Source: Haemonchus contortus
Taxonomy: Eukaryota; Nematoda; Chromadorea; Rhabditida; Trichostrongylidae
Assembly (NCBI GenBank): GCA_000469685.2
Contig: LS997564.1
Location: 2,122,983 to 2,186,982 of the forward strand
Length of the DNA stretch: 64,000 nucleotides
Direction of reading: 5' to 3'
A program made the translations under genes and the position numbers. Of the stretch, positions 36,010-48,042 are shown in pieces (positions within the stretch are counted from its first letter, which is position 1; each line of letters begins with the position of its first letter). The notes beneath the pieces were generated by a model, which saw only the letters and a list, made by a program, of their open reading frames with translations, ran no database searches and was not told where the DNA came from.

Positions 36010-38160
36010 CTGGACAGAAATCGTGGACGAGTTGTCATGTGTGGATGTGCTTTTTTTTGTGCTCATTGCGTCCTTTTCCCTTTTTTTTCTTCATGAATAC
36101 GTTACTGTACATACCGATCGATCGAGGATCTAATTCTCGTCTACTTTCACCGGGCATCGTTATCCTCATTATCGGAGGACGTTGCTGATATGATCACTAG
36201 AAATTCGGAATTATCATAATTTTTTGGATGTTATCATAATTTTTGTCGGTTCTTTTGTATATACGCATGTTTCTATTGGAATGAAAGATATACGAATTGT
36301 TTATGTTTTCGTTTACTACTATTGTGGTAGTTCATTTTGGATATCTCAAATGAGACCCGTGTAGGAGAACTACTTTCACAAATGTGATTGTACTGCGTAT
36401 GGTGCGTCTGCCCGTTCTAGCAACAGTGGCTGGCTACTTCGGATACCCATAAGATCAATCACCCCGGATCCTATCCATACTGTGCTTCTTAAGGTAAAAG
36501 TGCCATGTAGAAGGTGGAGTTTCTTCGAATTTCACAAAAATACTATGTTGTACGGATAGTACTTGCCGAGAACTTTACGATGGAACAGATTCCCCTCTCC
36601 TCCAGGGTTCTCTGAAAGCTTTCAGGGAATCGGGAAATTTCAAGCACAATCAGCAAACCAGATCTAGGTTCAGCTTCGAACTTTTTGTTTTAGGCTGTGA
36701 AACATAAGAAGGGGGTGTGCATAGAAGGGGCTCCATGACCAATTGCCTGACACAGGTTTCAATTGGTTGCAGCAGCGAAGTGGCAGGATTGGAACTAAAG
36801 AAGTGCGTGTTGAGTATATGCTGACAGGTCGGCCATTATAAGTGAGGAAGAGGTAGCCGAATATGTTATAAGTATACGCGTGGGTCTCAGTCAGAAACCC
36901 CTCAGAAGCTTTCGAAAATCCAAGGAAGAAATCTGGGCCTCTGCGAAACTTTGTTCAGTTTATCCGCACCACCTATAACTATAACTTAGATATAGGCAAA
37001 GATCAGAATTCAGATTTTATAGAAAGCTTTTAAATCAAAGCGACCTTTCTGGTTTGTCAAATGCTAGCAAATTTTTTACATTACCATCCAGAAAGATACG
37101 AAATCAATTGATGAATTACTTTGTGCATCCAGGGTTTAAAGAGTTTTCTTGGGATCCTAATTTGTACACAAAAAGTAATAAATTCAGTTTGAAATCTCAC
37201 CTTGACACTTCCAAAAGGGTAAATCAATGATGGTACATATTCTGCCTTTACTACCTACACTACCGCTCATTTTCTAGCTTTTCAACCAGCTGTGTGTGGG
37301 CAAATTGTGGTCAACCGTCAGCACAAATACAATACTATGGACCGATTGTTACAAATAGCCTTTACTTTAATTCTACCAATCTTTTCTTCCTTTCCGAATC
37401 CCATGGAATGAAGGACCAATATGGCAGTATGACGTCATCTCCCATTAATCCAGTTAGGCACTCGTGATGGAATTTCTTCTCTAACAAGTTTCCGGAAAAC
37501 ATCTTTTATCTGTAACACCGAGCAATCAAGCTACGCCTGATTACCCAAGATGAGGAATAAGGGGTATACGCACACCTTCCTGGGATTTATGGAGATTGAC
37601 TTGCCAGCTTTATATTCTGGAGCCATTCATTTCCATTGACCTTTATTGTAATTGAATTTAAAAGGTGCAATGGATTTGTTTGAAGAGGGTGAAGGGTCAG
37701 AGATTGGGGTTTTCGGTGAGGCTTACGGTTTTTGGTGAGGTTTTTGGGATGCACCACGCGTCCGATTTCTTTCAGAATTAAAGTGGCGTTTGAATGGGCA
37801 TGCGGCTCATATGTCTTGCGAGGATCAGTCTATTTTTCTTCTCAGATGAGTCCGGTGCCAATCATCAGTTGACCCAGTTGGAAATCTTGAATGGTAGAGG
37901 GTCAGGCAAGGTAGGCTTCGATCCCTGAACCAATCGTGTGGTAGTGGCGCTCTTTGAATTGGGATGATTTTCCTTGAGCTATCGCCTATCTTTAATATAC
38001 TTGAGCAAGTATTAGAGACATTCTGTCTTAGTAAATGTTCACGAAATTCATAAGTGTCGTCCGAATAATTCTTCACACCTCAGAGACTGACAATCGTCTT
38101 GGGTAAAGTAGAAGATAAATTCTTCCGCCATCAATCAATCCCATCTGGAAAATAAGCTCC
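36010..38160. other. intergenic, no recognisable gene
   Basis: AT-rich, no exon or RNA gene seen; a GGTGAGG-type short direct repeat near 37,705-37,750 only. Confidence 0.45.
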
Positions 38161-38396
38161 GTATTCGACTTTCATTCAGGATCATAACGGTACTTATGTG
38201 GCCTTTACAATACTCGCGTTATCCAGTCGGTGTATAAGTCGCTGATTTCATTCTTCCAGACCAGTCTGATACCATCCAACCCAATCCGAATGAATGGAAG
38301 GCTTGATTAGCCTAGACGGGCACCGATCCGGGATTCGAACCCGTGACCATGCGTACGTGATGGTGTGTCACTTGTCCCTACACCACCTTCACCACA
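38161..38396 (-). mobile_element. tRNA-derived SINE, copy 2
   Basis: Minus-strand head with a perfect B-box GGGTTCGAATCCC (38,330-38,343) after CATGGTCAC, and a weaker A-box (GGTGGTGTAGGG). The body aligns with 29,671-29,930, including GCCTTTACAAT and GAATGGAAGGCTT. Confidence 0.65.
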
Positions 38397-41300
38397 GCCT
38401 TACTGTATTATCCATATTTTATAAAGGCTAGCCCGGATTGTGAGGATGCGTCAGAGCCACAGCTGAAGAGAAGTGGTCGAACCTCAAAGGTTCAAGCCAC
38501 ACAAGAACTTGTCCGATTACATCATCGACTTCCACGCTGAACGAATTACCTCGTCATTGGCTCTATTTTCGAGTAATGACGTTCACTTATAAGAACAAGT
38601 ATTTCTACGCCCATGGCTGAAGTACTAAGTGGATAAGCAAAACGATTATTAGCTAGGGGTCTTCGATGCAGCCCAGATAAGTTACGAATGAATCGCTATA
38701 TTTGGATACCGCTCCATCACTATAAATTCTTTCTGATTGTTTTTTCTTGATAACCTGGTCATGTTTGAGTTTTAAGTATTTATTCCTTTTCAAGTGTACA
38801 TTATTAATATTCTGTGGGTGCCACGTAAGTGTTTTTCAGATGATCTCCGTTAGGGTAACTTGTGGATTTTCTTAGCCTTCTGTTCACGGGCAAATGTATC
38901 TTCTTAATGTTTATCTAACACGAGGAGCAAAGTTTTAGGCAGCAAAAAGACTTCTGGGCAAGATGTGTTATCGGTTTTTCGGTCGAATACGACCGTTGGT
39001 TTTTGGTTCAATTACAAAGTGATAACTTTAATTAACTTTGTAAAAGCTGTAACGAATAGAGTGCCCTAGGTAATCACACTGTGGCAAAGGCTGGATGGGG
39101 TTAGCTGGGTGGTCGATAAAGGCGGGAAAAGGGATGCGCGGTGCAAGTCGGTGGGCGGTCTCCTAAACCTACACCGAATTAACAATTTTTTTCTAATTTT
39201 TTTTGTTATTTATGTTGATTTTTTCTTCTAATTGATGGCATATCTCATCACTTGCTCTTAAACTGAAAAGGCTTTTTTGATTAGGTTCAAAAGAGGATCT
39301 ATAACGAACTTTTTATTTGTCGCATAATGATATAGGCATCAATCGAGTTTTTCGTCTGTTCCTTTTTTGCTTTCTGCACATTAAACCTCCACAGCTCCGT
39401 CCTTTTTACCTTCGTTAACTTTTCTTTTTTTACCTCTGCGGTTTCTCATGAAATCGCCTTTTTTGGCCGTTGCATCGAAGCTGTCCCAGCTTTCTGTTGT
39501 AATGGAAGTAATACTCGTCCAATTTTTTACTCAGTACTCCTATTCCAGTGCCCAAATACAATATTCTGAACTTCAAGGATTAGGGGCTTCAAGCGAATCG
39601 GCGATGGAATCGCTAGTTCATCGGAATAGCCTGCCTGTCATTTTTGGGCATCACTGTGCTTCCTGCTGGAAACAATGCTCTCATTTTATAGGGGCTGTCT
39701 GCATAACATGTGTCAAAGTGCCCTAGAAATGAGGGCTCCAGCCATCTTACTGCATACCGTCAAGGCTGCTACTTTTTCTTCGGAAAGGCGGAAGGAGCAT
39801 TCGGTACGGGTCATGTACTTTCTGAGGTTTTTAAAAGAAATTTTCTGTCACGAGAGTACCATTTCGCACTTTCTTTGGCTATCACCAGGAATTTTTTTAA
39901 TCATCGGTTCGTTCTTGTACAAGTATCCCAGAGCCTGACCTATTGAATTTCATGGGTAAGTTGTCATATCTAGGTCTCCATCCTGATCGGGACAGCAACT
40001 TTCTCGTAGGCACTCTAAAATTCGATGTCTATGAAAGAAATCGATGAGGAAAACATATTTGACAATTGTCATTCACTCTAAAACGGCTTGCTTTCTTTCA
40101 GAACCTTTTTTCAGCGCTTCTGATCTGAAAGCTAACGTGGCACGAACCTTGCTTCATTTCGTTCCTCCATTCTTTTTCACTTTTTCCGTATCATTTTTTC
40201 ATTTCTTCGGTGAGTTGCCTGGCCAAAAGGCCTCTTATCTTCATCTGTTCAGGATGGCTGCATTTTTCCAAGAAGAGTAGGAACTATGGGTGTGATGCAT
40301 GCTAGGGAAAAATAAAGTCGATTGTTTTTCGAGAGAGGTGCCACACTGGACCAGCACCCATCTTGTTCCTCTTGCTCTGAAAGAAGTATTTATATTAAGG
40401 GGGCATTGAGTCAAATCCAAAGTGATGCCAACAAGAGCAGCTATCACTGGGATTTCGATCGCTGATTTGATTTATTCGATTGATTTGATTTATTTAGCCT
40501 TGAAGGTTCAGTTCGCTTCAGCATCTTACTTTGAATCTAATTTTAAAAACCCGGCCTGTTCAATGCTGGGTTTTTAGACGTGTTTAGAGCGGCCGTAATT
40601 TCTCGAGTTCCCTAATGGGCTCAACGGGTCGATGGCACCATCGACCGGTGTGGACCGTGAACTTTGTTCCCCGTGGACTAATTGATAAGCAGTGTGCCAT
40701 CGATCCCCATATTGGCTTTCCTTTTTCTCTTTTTGCCTTTTTATCACTACGTAATCAGTTTCCTTTTTGGGACATCAATTTACTGTTACATTTTCTTCGT
40801 CGATCGTGCTCTAGAGTTCACGAAGAGACAGGAAAAATCAGGGAAAGAAGAACCATGTTGAAGATGTCACTGTCCAAGCTCCGGCCCGGTTCGCTGTGGC
40901 CATGACGGTGAACATTCTATAGAAAAGTGCTAAATCTGTTAAACACGGCGTTCATCTAAATTGCTCCACATGATATCGTCTGTACAGCTCGTGCTTGCCG
41001 TATCAACAATTTACTGATTCACGAGGGTGTTTCGCTGAAAAGATATTCTTAAGAACGGCTAATGCAGGAAGTCCAACCCTCTGGTAGGCATGGGAGACAA
41101 GGGGCGCTCTGCCCTACTGAATTCTGAGCGTAGCGGCTAAAATTTCGATCGATGATGCTCCAGATGAGCAACTTTATTAGCTCGCCTCATCCCAACCTCG
41201 ACTTGGTTACGGTTTATTTTACAGAAACAGCACGGTCAGAATAAGTAGTGTGTCCATGATCCTACTGGCTTGGATTGTTTGGGTATTGCCGTCCCGATCC

Positions 41301-41575
41301 TTTCCATCACACCCAGCAATGACGGATATGTGTTCCTCGCTCTCGGCAGATGTTGTCACGTTCGAATTCTAGGGCTTGTGAATCTTCATTCATCGTTGCT
41401 CCATTGCAGGAGTTTCCAGACGCTCTTCAGGAGCTATGAGTTATTCACTGTAGTATCCTTTCCTGAACGGTTACTTCAATTTAGTGAGAGGCCTCATCAA
41501 AACCAAAAAAAAACGCCTGTGAAACTGATTGCAACTGTGTGTTTGCATCGCCATCACGGCCCTTTCTTCTTTTAG
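38397..41575. other. mostly non-coding; weak exon-like stretches
   Basis: Near 39,548-39,630 an acceptor ATTCCAG is followed by AQIQYSELQGLGASSESAME. At 40,844-40,903 an open stretch GKKNHVEDVTVQAPARFAVA ends at GTGAAC. Neither is a family I know; they may belong with the exons from 41.6 kb on. Confidence 0.2.
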
Positions 41576-42383
41576 GGCAGCCAGAAGAGTTAGAAAAGCT
41601 TCTGCTCGACGTAATATTCAGTTGCTCAACTGAGGCCGTACTTTCCATACGGTTTGCTTGTTCAAGAAGACTGAGCAGCAGAGGATCGGTAAAGTATTCA
41701 AGGGTATTTTGGTTGAGAAAGTTGTCGAAAGTGGCTCTCGTCAGAGTTGACCACCCTCGTCAATTGTACCATCACGGGCGGTAGGAATCAGATCGATGTC
41801 GGCCCCTGCTCGCGCAACTTCTCTGTTGGATAAGTTTTTGACGCTTTCCTTTACTTTTTTCAATCCTTCCTCGTATTCCGATTTGGTTCTTTGAATCGAT
41901 CTTCTTCTTCATCCACAATGCGAATTGGAAATTCCATAGGGTTTCCAATAGGTCTTTTCTAAAACTAACATTTTGCATCACTTCAGAAGTTGAACGGCTG
42001 AATTACTTGAACAAAAATTAAAAACATTTTTGCTTTTTTCATAGTTTATGTTCATATTTTGTACGCAATTCGCTTATTTGGAACAGTATTCGAAAGTTTG
42101 CTCATTTCATATAGGGATTTAATGGTTTGCCTTCGGAATATGCGAATTATTTGCAACAAAAATACCCTTCTCTTATTTGTGGATCCTGTTAATTGATTGC
42201 TTCCATTTCAGAATGGGTTAGATGAAGCTAGTCCGGCTTTCGAACGGAGCGGAGCTTCGTCAAAGGTGAGATTTTCTGATGTTTTTCGTAAGCTGCCTTC
42301 GTCCGTTTTAAGCTTTTTACATTACAGGTTACTTTTTCTGCTCGCTCCTTCGATCGTGATGTCGTTCGATCAGAAGAGAAACG
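41576..42383 (+). CDS. three phase-compatible exons of an unrecognised gene
   Basis: Exons 41576-41688 (acceptor TTCTTTTAG, QPEELEKLLLDVIFSCSTEA, donor GTAAAG), 42212-42265 (acceptor CATTTCAG, NGLDEASPAFERSGASSK, donor GTGAGA) and 42328-42383 (acceptor ATTACAG, VTFSARSFDRDVVRSEEKR). The first ends and the second starts and ends in phase 0, so they join without stops. No conserved domain is recognisable. This is the best-supported coding signal between 36 and 47 kb. Confidence 0.45.
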
Positions 42384-42976
42384 GTTTGTCTATTTCCGCT
42401 CCCTTTTTCCATTCTTTGTTATGCGCCACATTATTTTGTGGCTTTTTGAAGACAGTAACTCAATGTGCTTCCTTTTGAGATCAAATATCGTCATTCTGGA
42501 AGCATCCCAAACGCTCGGAAAGAGTGAAGGACGACTGTAGTGAATAAGATGAAAACTTGTATTTTTCCGAGGGAAAAAAGTTGTTAGAACAGCATTAAGT
42601 GGTATTGTCACAATATTGAGGATGCTGCTTTAGAAAGCATTGGACCAAGCACGAATCACTAACTGATGGGCAAGGCAATCCGAGTGGACCATTCAAAACC
42701 AGGACTACGGCTGAGCCCCGCTTTGCAAAATTATTAAGCCGCTCTCACAGTTTTAACTGTTCGATTAGCACGTTTTTGTTGGAGGGGAGGGAGAGGAGGG
42801 GTTTCGTTTTTTTTCAGCGAATCAAATTATTTAATTATAATTTAATGACAATAATTATTTATAGTTTAATTACTCAAGATTGAGGCGTGTGCGAAATGCA
42901 GCAGAGTTCGGTGGAACACACGCTCAGGCCGACCAGCTGCAGCTAACTGGCTCATCTCTCCGTCAGTGCCGGTTGT

Positions 42977-43000
42977 TCGGTCGGTCGGTCGGTCGGTCGG
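42977..43000. repeat. (TCGG)n microsatellite
   Basis: Six tandem tetramers in a locally GC-rich stretch (42,885-43,060), just upstream of the membrane-protein exon; the GC-rich segment may be a leader or promoter. Confidence 0.75.
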
Positions 43001-43148
43001 ACGACGTCGAGAACGTCGTTGGCCGCAGGCCGTCACATCGGTAGAATACTGCCCGAGTATGGCACAGGTCGAAGAGTGATTGAGGATGCAACTAAATTTT
43101 TTGAAAGGAGCTCGGCTTCCTGAAACAAGCTCTGCTGAAATGCTATAG

Positions 43149-43392
43149 GTGTTGAAGGCGTTCGCCCAATGTCATGTTATTTTGGGTCTGATAATGGTGA
43201 TCCTGTCAACGTTAGCTGATTACGTGAGCAGCCGAATACACTCCATCCGAATGAGCGGATTAGAGGAGTGCTGCTCATTCTACTTCATTGTTACCGGTCT
43301 AGTGGGTTTATGTGGTGCAACCTCATATAGGAGAGGGCAGCTATTATTATTGTGACCAGCTTCGATATCCACTTCTCTCGGCATGAATGTTG
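43149..43392 (+). pseudogene. exon of a multi-pass membrane protein with a frame break
   Basis: After acceptor GCTATAG the phase-0 frame encodes VLKAFAQCHVILGLIMVILS, then FYFIVTGLVGLCGATSYRRG: two hydrophobic helices separated by a short polar loop, as in four-helix (tetraspan) proteins. The frame then stops at 43,353. A single-base change of frame at the RRG codon continues into a third helix (AAIIIVTSFDIHFS) and reaches a donor GTAAGA at 43,393. This suggests a one-base indel in a real gene or a pseudogene. Family not named. Confidence 0.4.
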
Positions 43393-45061
43393 GTAAGAAT
43401 GTGATTGGATTTAATGGAGACATCGCTACCTCGAAACAGTCGCTGGCAACAACAATAATTTCTTCACGAACGATTTGCAGTACGGTACGGAGTCCATCAG
43501 TTAGATTGGGTTTCGTAAATGACGATATAACATCGATGTCACGCAGTCCTTAATCGGCATGCCCACTGAATTTCATCTCAGGCTGGCTGGATGCTTGTCA
43601 GTATTACGCTCACACTTGTATTCCGTGTTTGACTGATTTCGATTGATGCAGTAAGCGTATATTCCTGGCCTAGCACACGCACCACGCACAGGTCCTTCTC
43701 TGCAAATCATGAGTGTTTCTCCGATTCTCTTCTATACAACTAATTTCCCTGAGCTTATCCGCTGCGCCCATGTAATAAGGTAGAGCTACTCGTTCCTATT
43801 GGAAAGAGTATAAGATGAATTTGGCTGACCAAACCTTGGCCAGGAGGACTGCGGCCGTTTGGCGCTTGTGATTAGTGATCAAGAGCAATCAGCCAACAAC
43901 AGGCGTCGGAACTGTCTAGGCTCTTGCCACAAATCAATTCTACAACTGGCGACTGTTGGTCGATCTCGTTGAGGTCTTTCTGTGTCTGTTCAAGTATCAA
44001 GGCCGAGGTGCTGCATGCAATTGGGATTCCTCACCCACTAGAGGTCTTGTCTCTATAGTGATGGCGGGATAAGAAAATTAGTCATTTCGTTTTCATGAGG
44101 TTTACTCGCTCCATAGATTTCATCCTACTGAAAGTGCCTTCGGCGTGCGAACTTGAACACGTACGGCTATTTGGAGCTGCAACATCGATCTATCTTCTTC
44201 TATTAAGGAAAGGATTATTCCTTCGTCGTCTCAGTTGTAAACATTGACTTGCAGTAAAATTTATTTCTCCAAAAATCCAGCTAAGCTTCTTGATACCTTT
44301 GTTAGGTCATTCAAGGATTGTTGAAGATGATCGCCCATGTGAAAGTGTGGGAGCGGCACCGATTCTATTTTGTGAAAATATGCTGGGCGCACTGCAAACG
44401 ATGGGAACATAGAGAGCCCCACTGTTTTCCCATTGGGCGATTTGTACGTACGGAAGGGGTGGCTACCAGTGAGAATGTGTTGAAGTTCGCCAAGTTTGAC
44501 CATCTGTTTGCAGTGCACTCACCTCAGTTTCTTTGGCTTCTTTACTAATGTTGCAGAAGTGAGTGCGATCTACTGTCTGAAACGGGTCAGAGTACAATTG
44601 ATGGACTAGCAATCACTATCAATAGAGAACTGGTTCACAATCACCCATCCCAACGAACTCTGCAACGGCACACACTCGTACTGATCGGGTCCCGCGATGG
44701 CGTGGGGAGGACGAGGAAGAAGAATAGGATCACAAATCTCGATGGCACTGTAATTTGTGCCAAGTGAGCGATGGTTTCGATCATTTTGTGTAGGAATGTT
44801 TTCCTCATGGATCAGACTGAGTAGTCCTGACAGCAGTCGTTCCACATGTGGTGACCAGGAACCAGTACACTGGGCAAGAAGGAGAACCCTTGTTTAAACC
44901 TTCCGTCTTCAGGAAAGATGATTGCCCTATGGAGTCGAGTCTACTTCTTTCGGCAGACCTCTTTCGGCGGATCTGTCGTGAGGCGATCCGAGCAGGGATC
45001 AGAAGTATGCCATGACTTGCTTTCTCTATAATGCCAACTTTTTCATTGCACTCAATTCAGG
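43393..45061. other. no firm gene
   Basis: An exon-like stretch near 44,308-44,400 (RIVEDDRPCESVGAAPILFC in one frame) is contradicted by an equally open second frame. Nothing else was supported. Confidence 0.3.
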
Positions 45062-45404
45062 TCGACACCGTCTCCATCTGAACCGGCCCGCTCTTTCGCT
45101 AGATGACTCTTCGACATACTCATGTAGCTGTGCAACCCGTTTGCGGGTTCCCCCGTCTACAGGCACAAGGAGTTATTGAGGACTACAGGAAGGGAAGGGA
45201 CAGCTTGGACCGACAACACATACGTATGGAAGGAGAAGAAGGAGAATTCTGTTGTCCAACGACCACCGAAGGAAATCGATATGGGACGTCAGAACGTATA
45301 TGGAAAAAGTGGCTGCAACCTGCACGAACAACGGGCCCTCGACTGAGTGGGATAACGCCATCAAGAAGAAGAGGAAGAAAATAACGGACATTAGTTGACG
45401 GGAC
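45062..45404 (+). pseudogene. possible terminal exon with internal stop, unrecognised
   Basis: After acceptor CAATTCAG one frame reads LNRPALSLDDSSTYSCSCAT, is interrupted by a stop, and continues in the same frame with DHRRKSIWDVRTYMEKVAAT and a Lys-rich end. Composition looks coding on both sides of the stop. Family unknown. Confidence 0.22.
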
Positions 45405-47204
45405 CATCAAACGGATTAGCCGCCAGGAATCCTGGTGAGTAATCTTTCTGTCAAAGACTTTTTTCAACTCTCGTTTGTGTCAGAATCTCGCGTGTATTGG
45501 ACTTGACTTGATAGGTTTTATAGTGATTCATGAAAGAAGTTGCTCTAGGAGAAAAAATTTTGTGGAAACTGAAATTCGTGGAGATTTTCGAGAGCTTTGA
45601 TTGCGTTTGACAACAAATTGATCGCTTGGGATATCATAGAGGTTTCCTTGTCTTTTTTTGGCAAAGCAAAACTGCAGTGTCGAGAGCGAGTTGGTCCTTA
45701 GGCTTGCATTGAATTTAATGGGAAAGTAATTCAAACTAAAAACGTCGAACGGAGGGCTCAGAATATTAGGAATAACGGCTTTGCACGTGTGCAGTCGATT
45801 CACTACCTAGAAAAGAAGAGGATGTAGGAAATCGGAAGATTGAGTTGTCCATGAATAACGAACTATAGTTCAGGTCGCCGTCCCGACTGCTCAGCAATAT
45901 GCAGTCGCCTATCCTTCCATGAGCGATCCGATCGGGGATCGAGGGTATGCTTACTCATCTGTTGGCTCTACTTTCCCCCTTTACTTACGGCAACAGGTTC
46001 AGATAGGGCATGTCGTCCACAATGGAACCCCTTGTGACCAATTGTTGCAACCACTCTGACGTCTTCCGATATTCATCTGAACCATGACGTCCCACGAACT
46101 TCAAGGATGTAGTAAAGGAAACGATCGCTCAGAACCAGGGTCAGATACTCGCTGCCACCATTGTTTGGTCCTACTGGGTGATTAGCTGCTCAATTTCCTT
46201 TTTCAGTATAATGAAAACATTTTAAAATGACTCTCATGGCACTCGACAGCGCTACCCAGAAGCAGCACGTTCGGCAAGGGGCTGGTACTGGGCGGTCGAT
46301 AGGCGGCGGGGAAATACTCCTCAGTGGTTCGGCCTAAGGAAACTGTAAGCTCTTTCGATTTGCTCTTTTACATAAATTCAACAAGCCATTCGCCCACATT
46401 TTCAGGAGAGGGTCTCATCATAAGAAGAGAATCCAGCACGGACGACGCCTCTGAAGGATTTTAATGTTTTTTGTTGTAGTGTTGGGGTGACGGGTAGGAA
46501 TGGGCACTTTATTAGGGAACTTAAGGCTTTTTTAGGTCATCCTTTTCTAGTTCCTAGTTTCTTTTTTGTCTGTTTTCTAAGCTTAGGTCTTTTCTAGTTC
46601 GTGTAGCGTCTAACTGCACTTCAAACTTATTAGGGCTGCCTAGGTAACCAGCTATATCAACTATTCCTGGATATTATTCAACAATCCAGGTTTGGCAACG
46701 CAAACTTATTGCCTTCATAATTCTAAAATCGCACAAAAATTACGAACCTGCATTTCGGCAAACAAAAAAAAAACAAAACAAACATTTCGGTAAATGTCAA
46801 CTCATTCAAAAATTTTATAGCTGTTATTATCCTTGGGCAAATAATCGTGGGTAACTCGAATCAAAAGAATTAGTTGTTTTTCCTTCAATACGGGGTCTTT
46901 CGTCTTAAATTTTTTCTTTTTTTTGGGGAAGGATAGCATTTCCTCACGATTTTTCGGGATTATCTATATTTCATTAACCATTTTCATTCCACCTCTTCTT
47001 GCTGAAATTGTGGAACTTTCGTCAACAAAAAGGTCATCGAAAAAACAGTTACTGCAAATTGTAACAAAATTAAAGGGGTTCTGCGTTGTTGAAAATCTCG
47101 ATTGGAGAATAAAGGCCAAGGAATGCGCGCAGTTTTCTGGGGTGGGGGGGAGTATTGCACTTGACATAAGTTTAGTTTGGTAAGCGCCCATTCCTATCAG
47201 TCAC
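45405..47204. other. intergenic, no recognisable gene
   Basis: No exon or repeat supported. A-rich run near 46,766-46,785. Confidence 0.4.
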
Positions 47205-48042
47205 CCATCCCACCCTAAGTTTTCCGCCATAAAGCAGAAGGTCGTGTACCTTCTGAAGAGTTCGACCCTTCCATATTGAATCCCTGCGCTTTGTTTCTTG
47301 CTGATGGACTCGACTTATCGAGGTCCATGGGTCGGTGTGTCTTGGCGTACCAGAGGTTTTCTTCTCGGGCAACCCTTTTTCGGTGTGACGGGATGGCTCA
47401 ATAACAGCGGTGTTCGCGAAAGTTGTCTCCCTGAGGCTATCGCTTTGGGAAGGTACACCTGATGAGGCCTGGAGGTGCAACCGGTGCCATGGAAGATCGC
47501 TGTCGTCTTTACGCCATTTGGAACGGTCGATTCCTGTATTGGTCTGCTGTCGCAGGAGCAGAAAGTGTTACGGGAACGCAATTTCGATTGTCCCATCTGC
47601 AAACGGAGAGGACGGGATACGATACTTTCCACCTGCAGCTTTCGTTCCATCACTGCGGTACTTCTAACACGATGTTGGCGAGGCATTGCTCTACATATGT
47701 AAGCGATTGGCTGTGAGATGCCAGTGGAGATGGTCACTTTTGGAAATTGTGGTGGTAACCGCCTTCGTGGTGCATAATCTTGGGCATTTTCAATCTTGCC
47801 ATGGCGAACGGTGGCTAGATTCTTTGACCAGCTGCGAGCCCTTCATATGGACGGCGAAAGTAAGGAGTTGGATCTCGAGCGGTACATGCCTGTGGAAATT
47901 TGAGGGGCTTGACTGTGAAGCAGAACCTATGGATTCGAAGACTGTCGTCTTATGTTCAGGTATTTCCTTGATTTCAAGACAGTTTTTTTCTGGAATTATT
48001 GTTTGCCAATCTTGGACAACTTTGTAGAAAGTGAGACAAAAG
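47205..48042 (+). repeat. inverted segmental duplication, arm A
   Basis: Aligns over its whole length with the reverse complement of 50,690-51,765. Shared landmarks in order: CCCACCCTAAGTTTT; GATGGACTCGACTT followed by CGAGG; TTGGCGT.CCAGAGGTTT; ATGGAAGA near 47,490; CCGATCTGC/CCCATCTGC with AAACG; GTGGTAACC; CCTAT.GATTCGA; TTTCAAGA.AGTTTTT; CCAATC..TGGACAACTTT; AAAGTGAG. By eye about two thirds of bases agree. Both arms keep similar peptides in more than one frame on both strands (for example PICKRR on this strand), so a coding frame could not be chosen. Confidence 0.7.

Noticed and set aside
42863..42884. A 22-base match (19 of 22) to the nematode SL1 spliced leader
   Set aside because: The leader is not followed by GT, no Sm site or SL RNA fold is visible downstream, and the surroundings are AT-rich; chance or a dead fragment is more likely.
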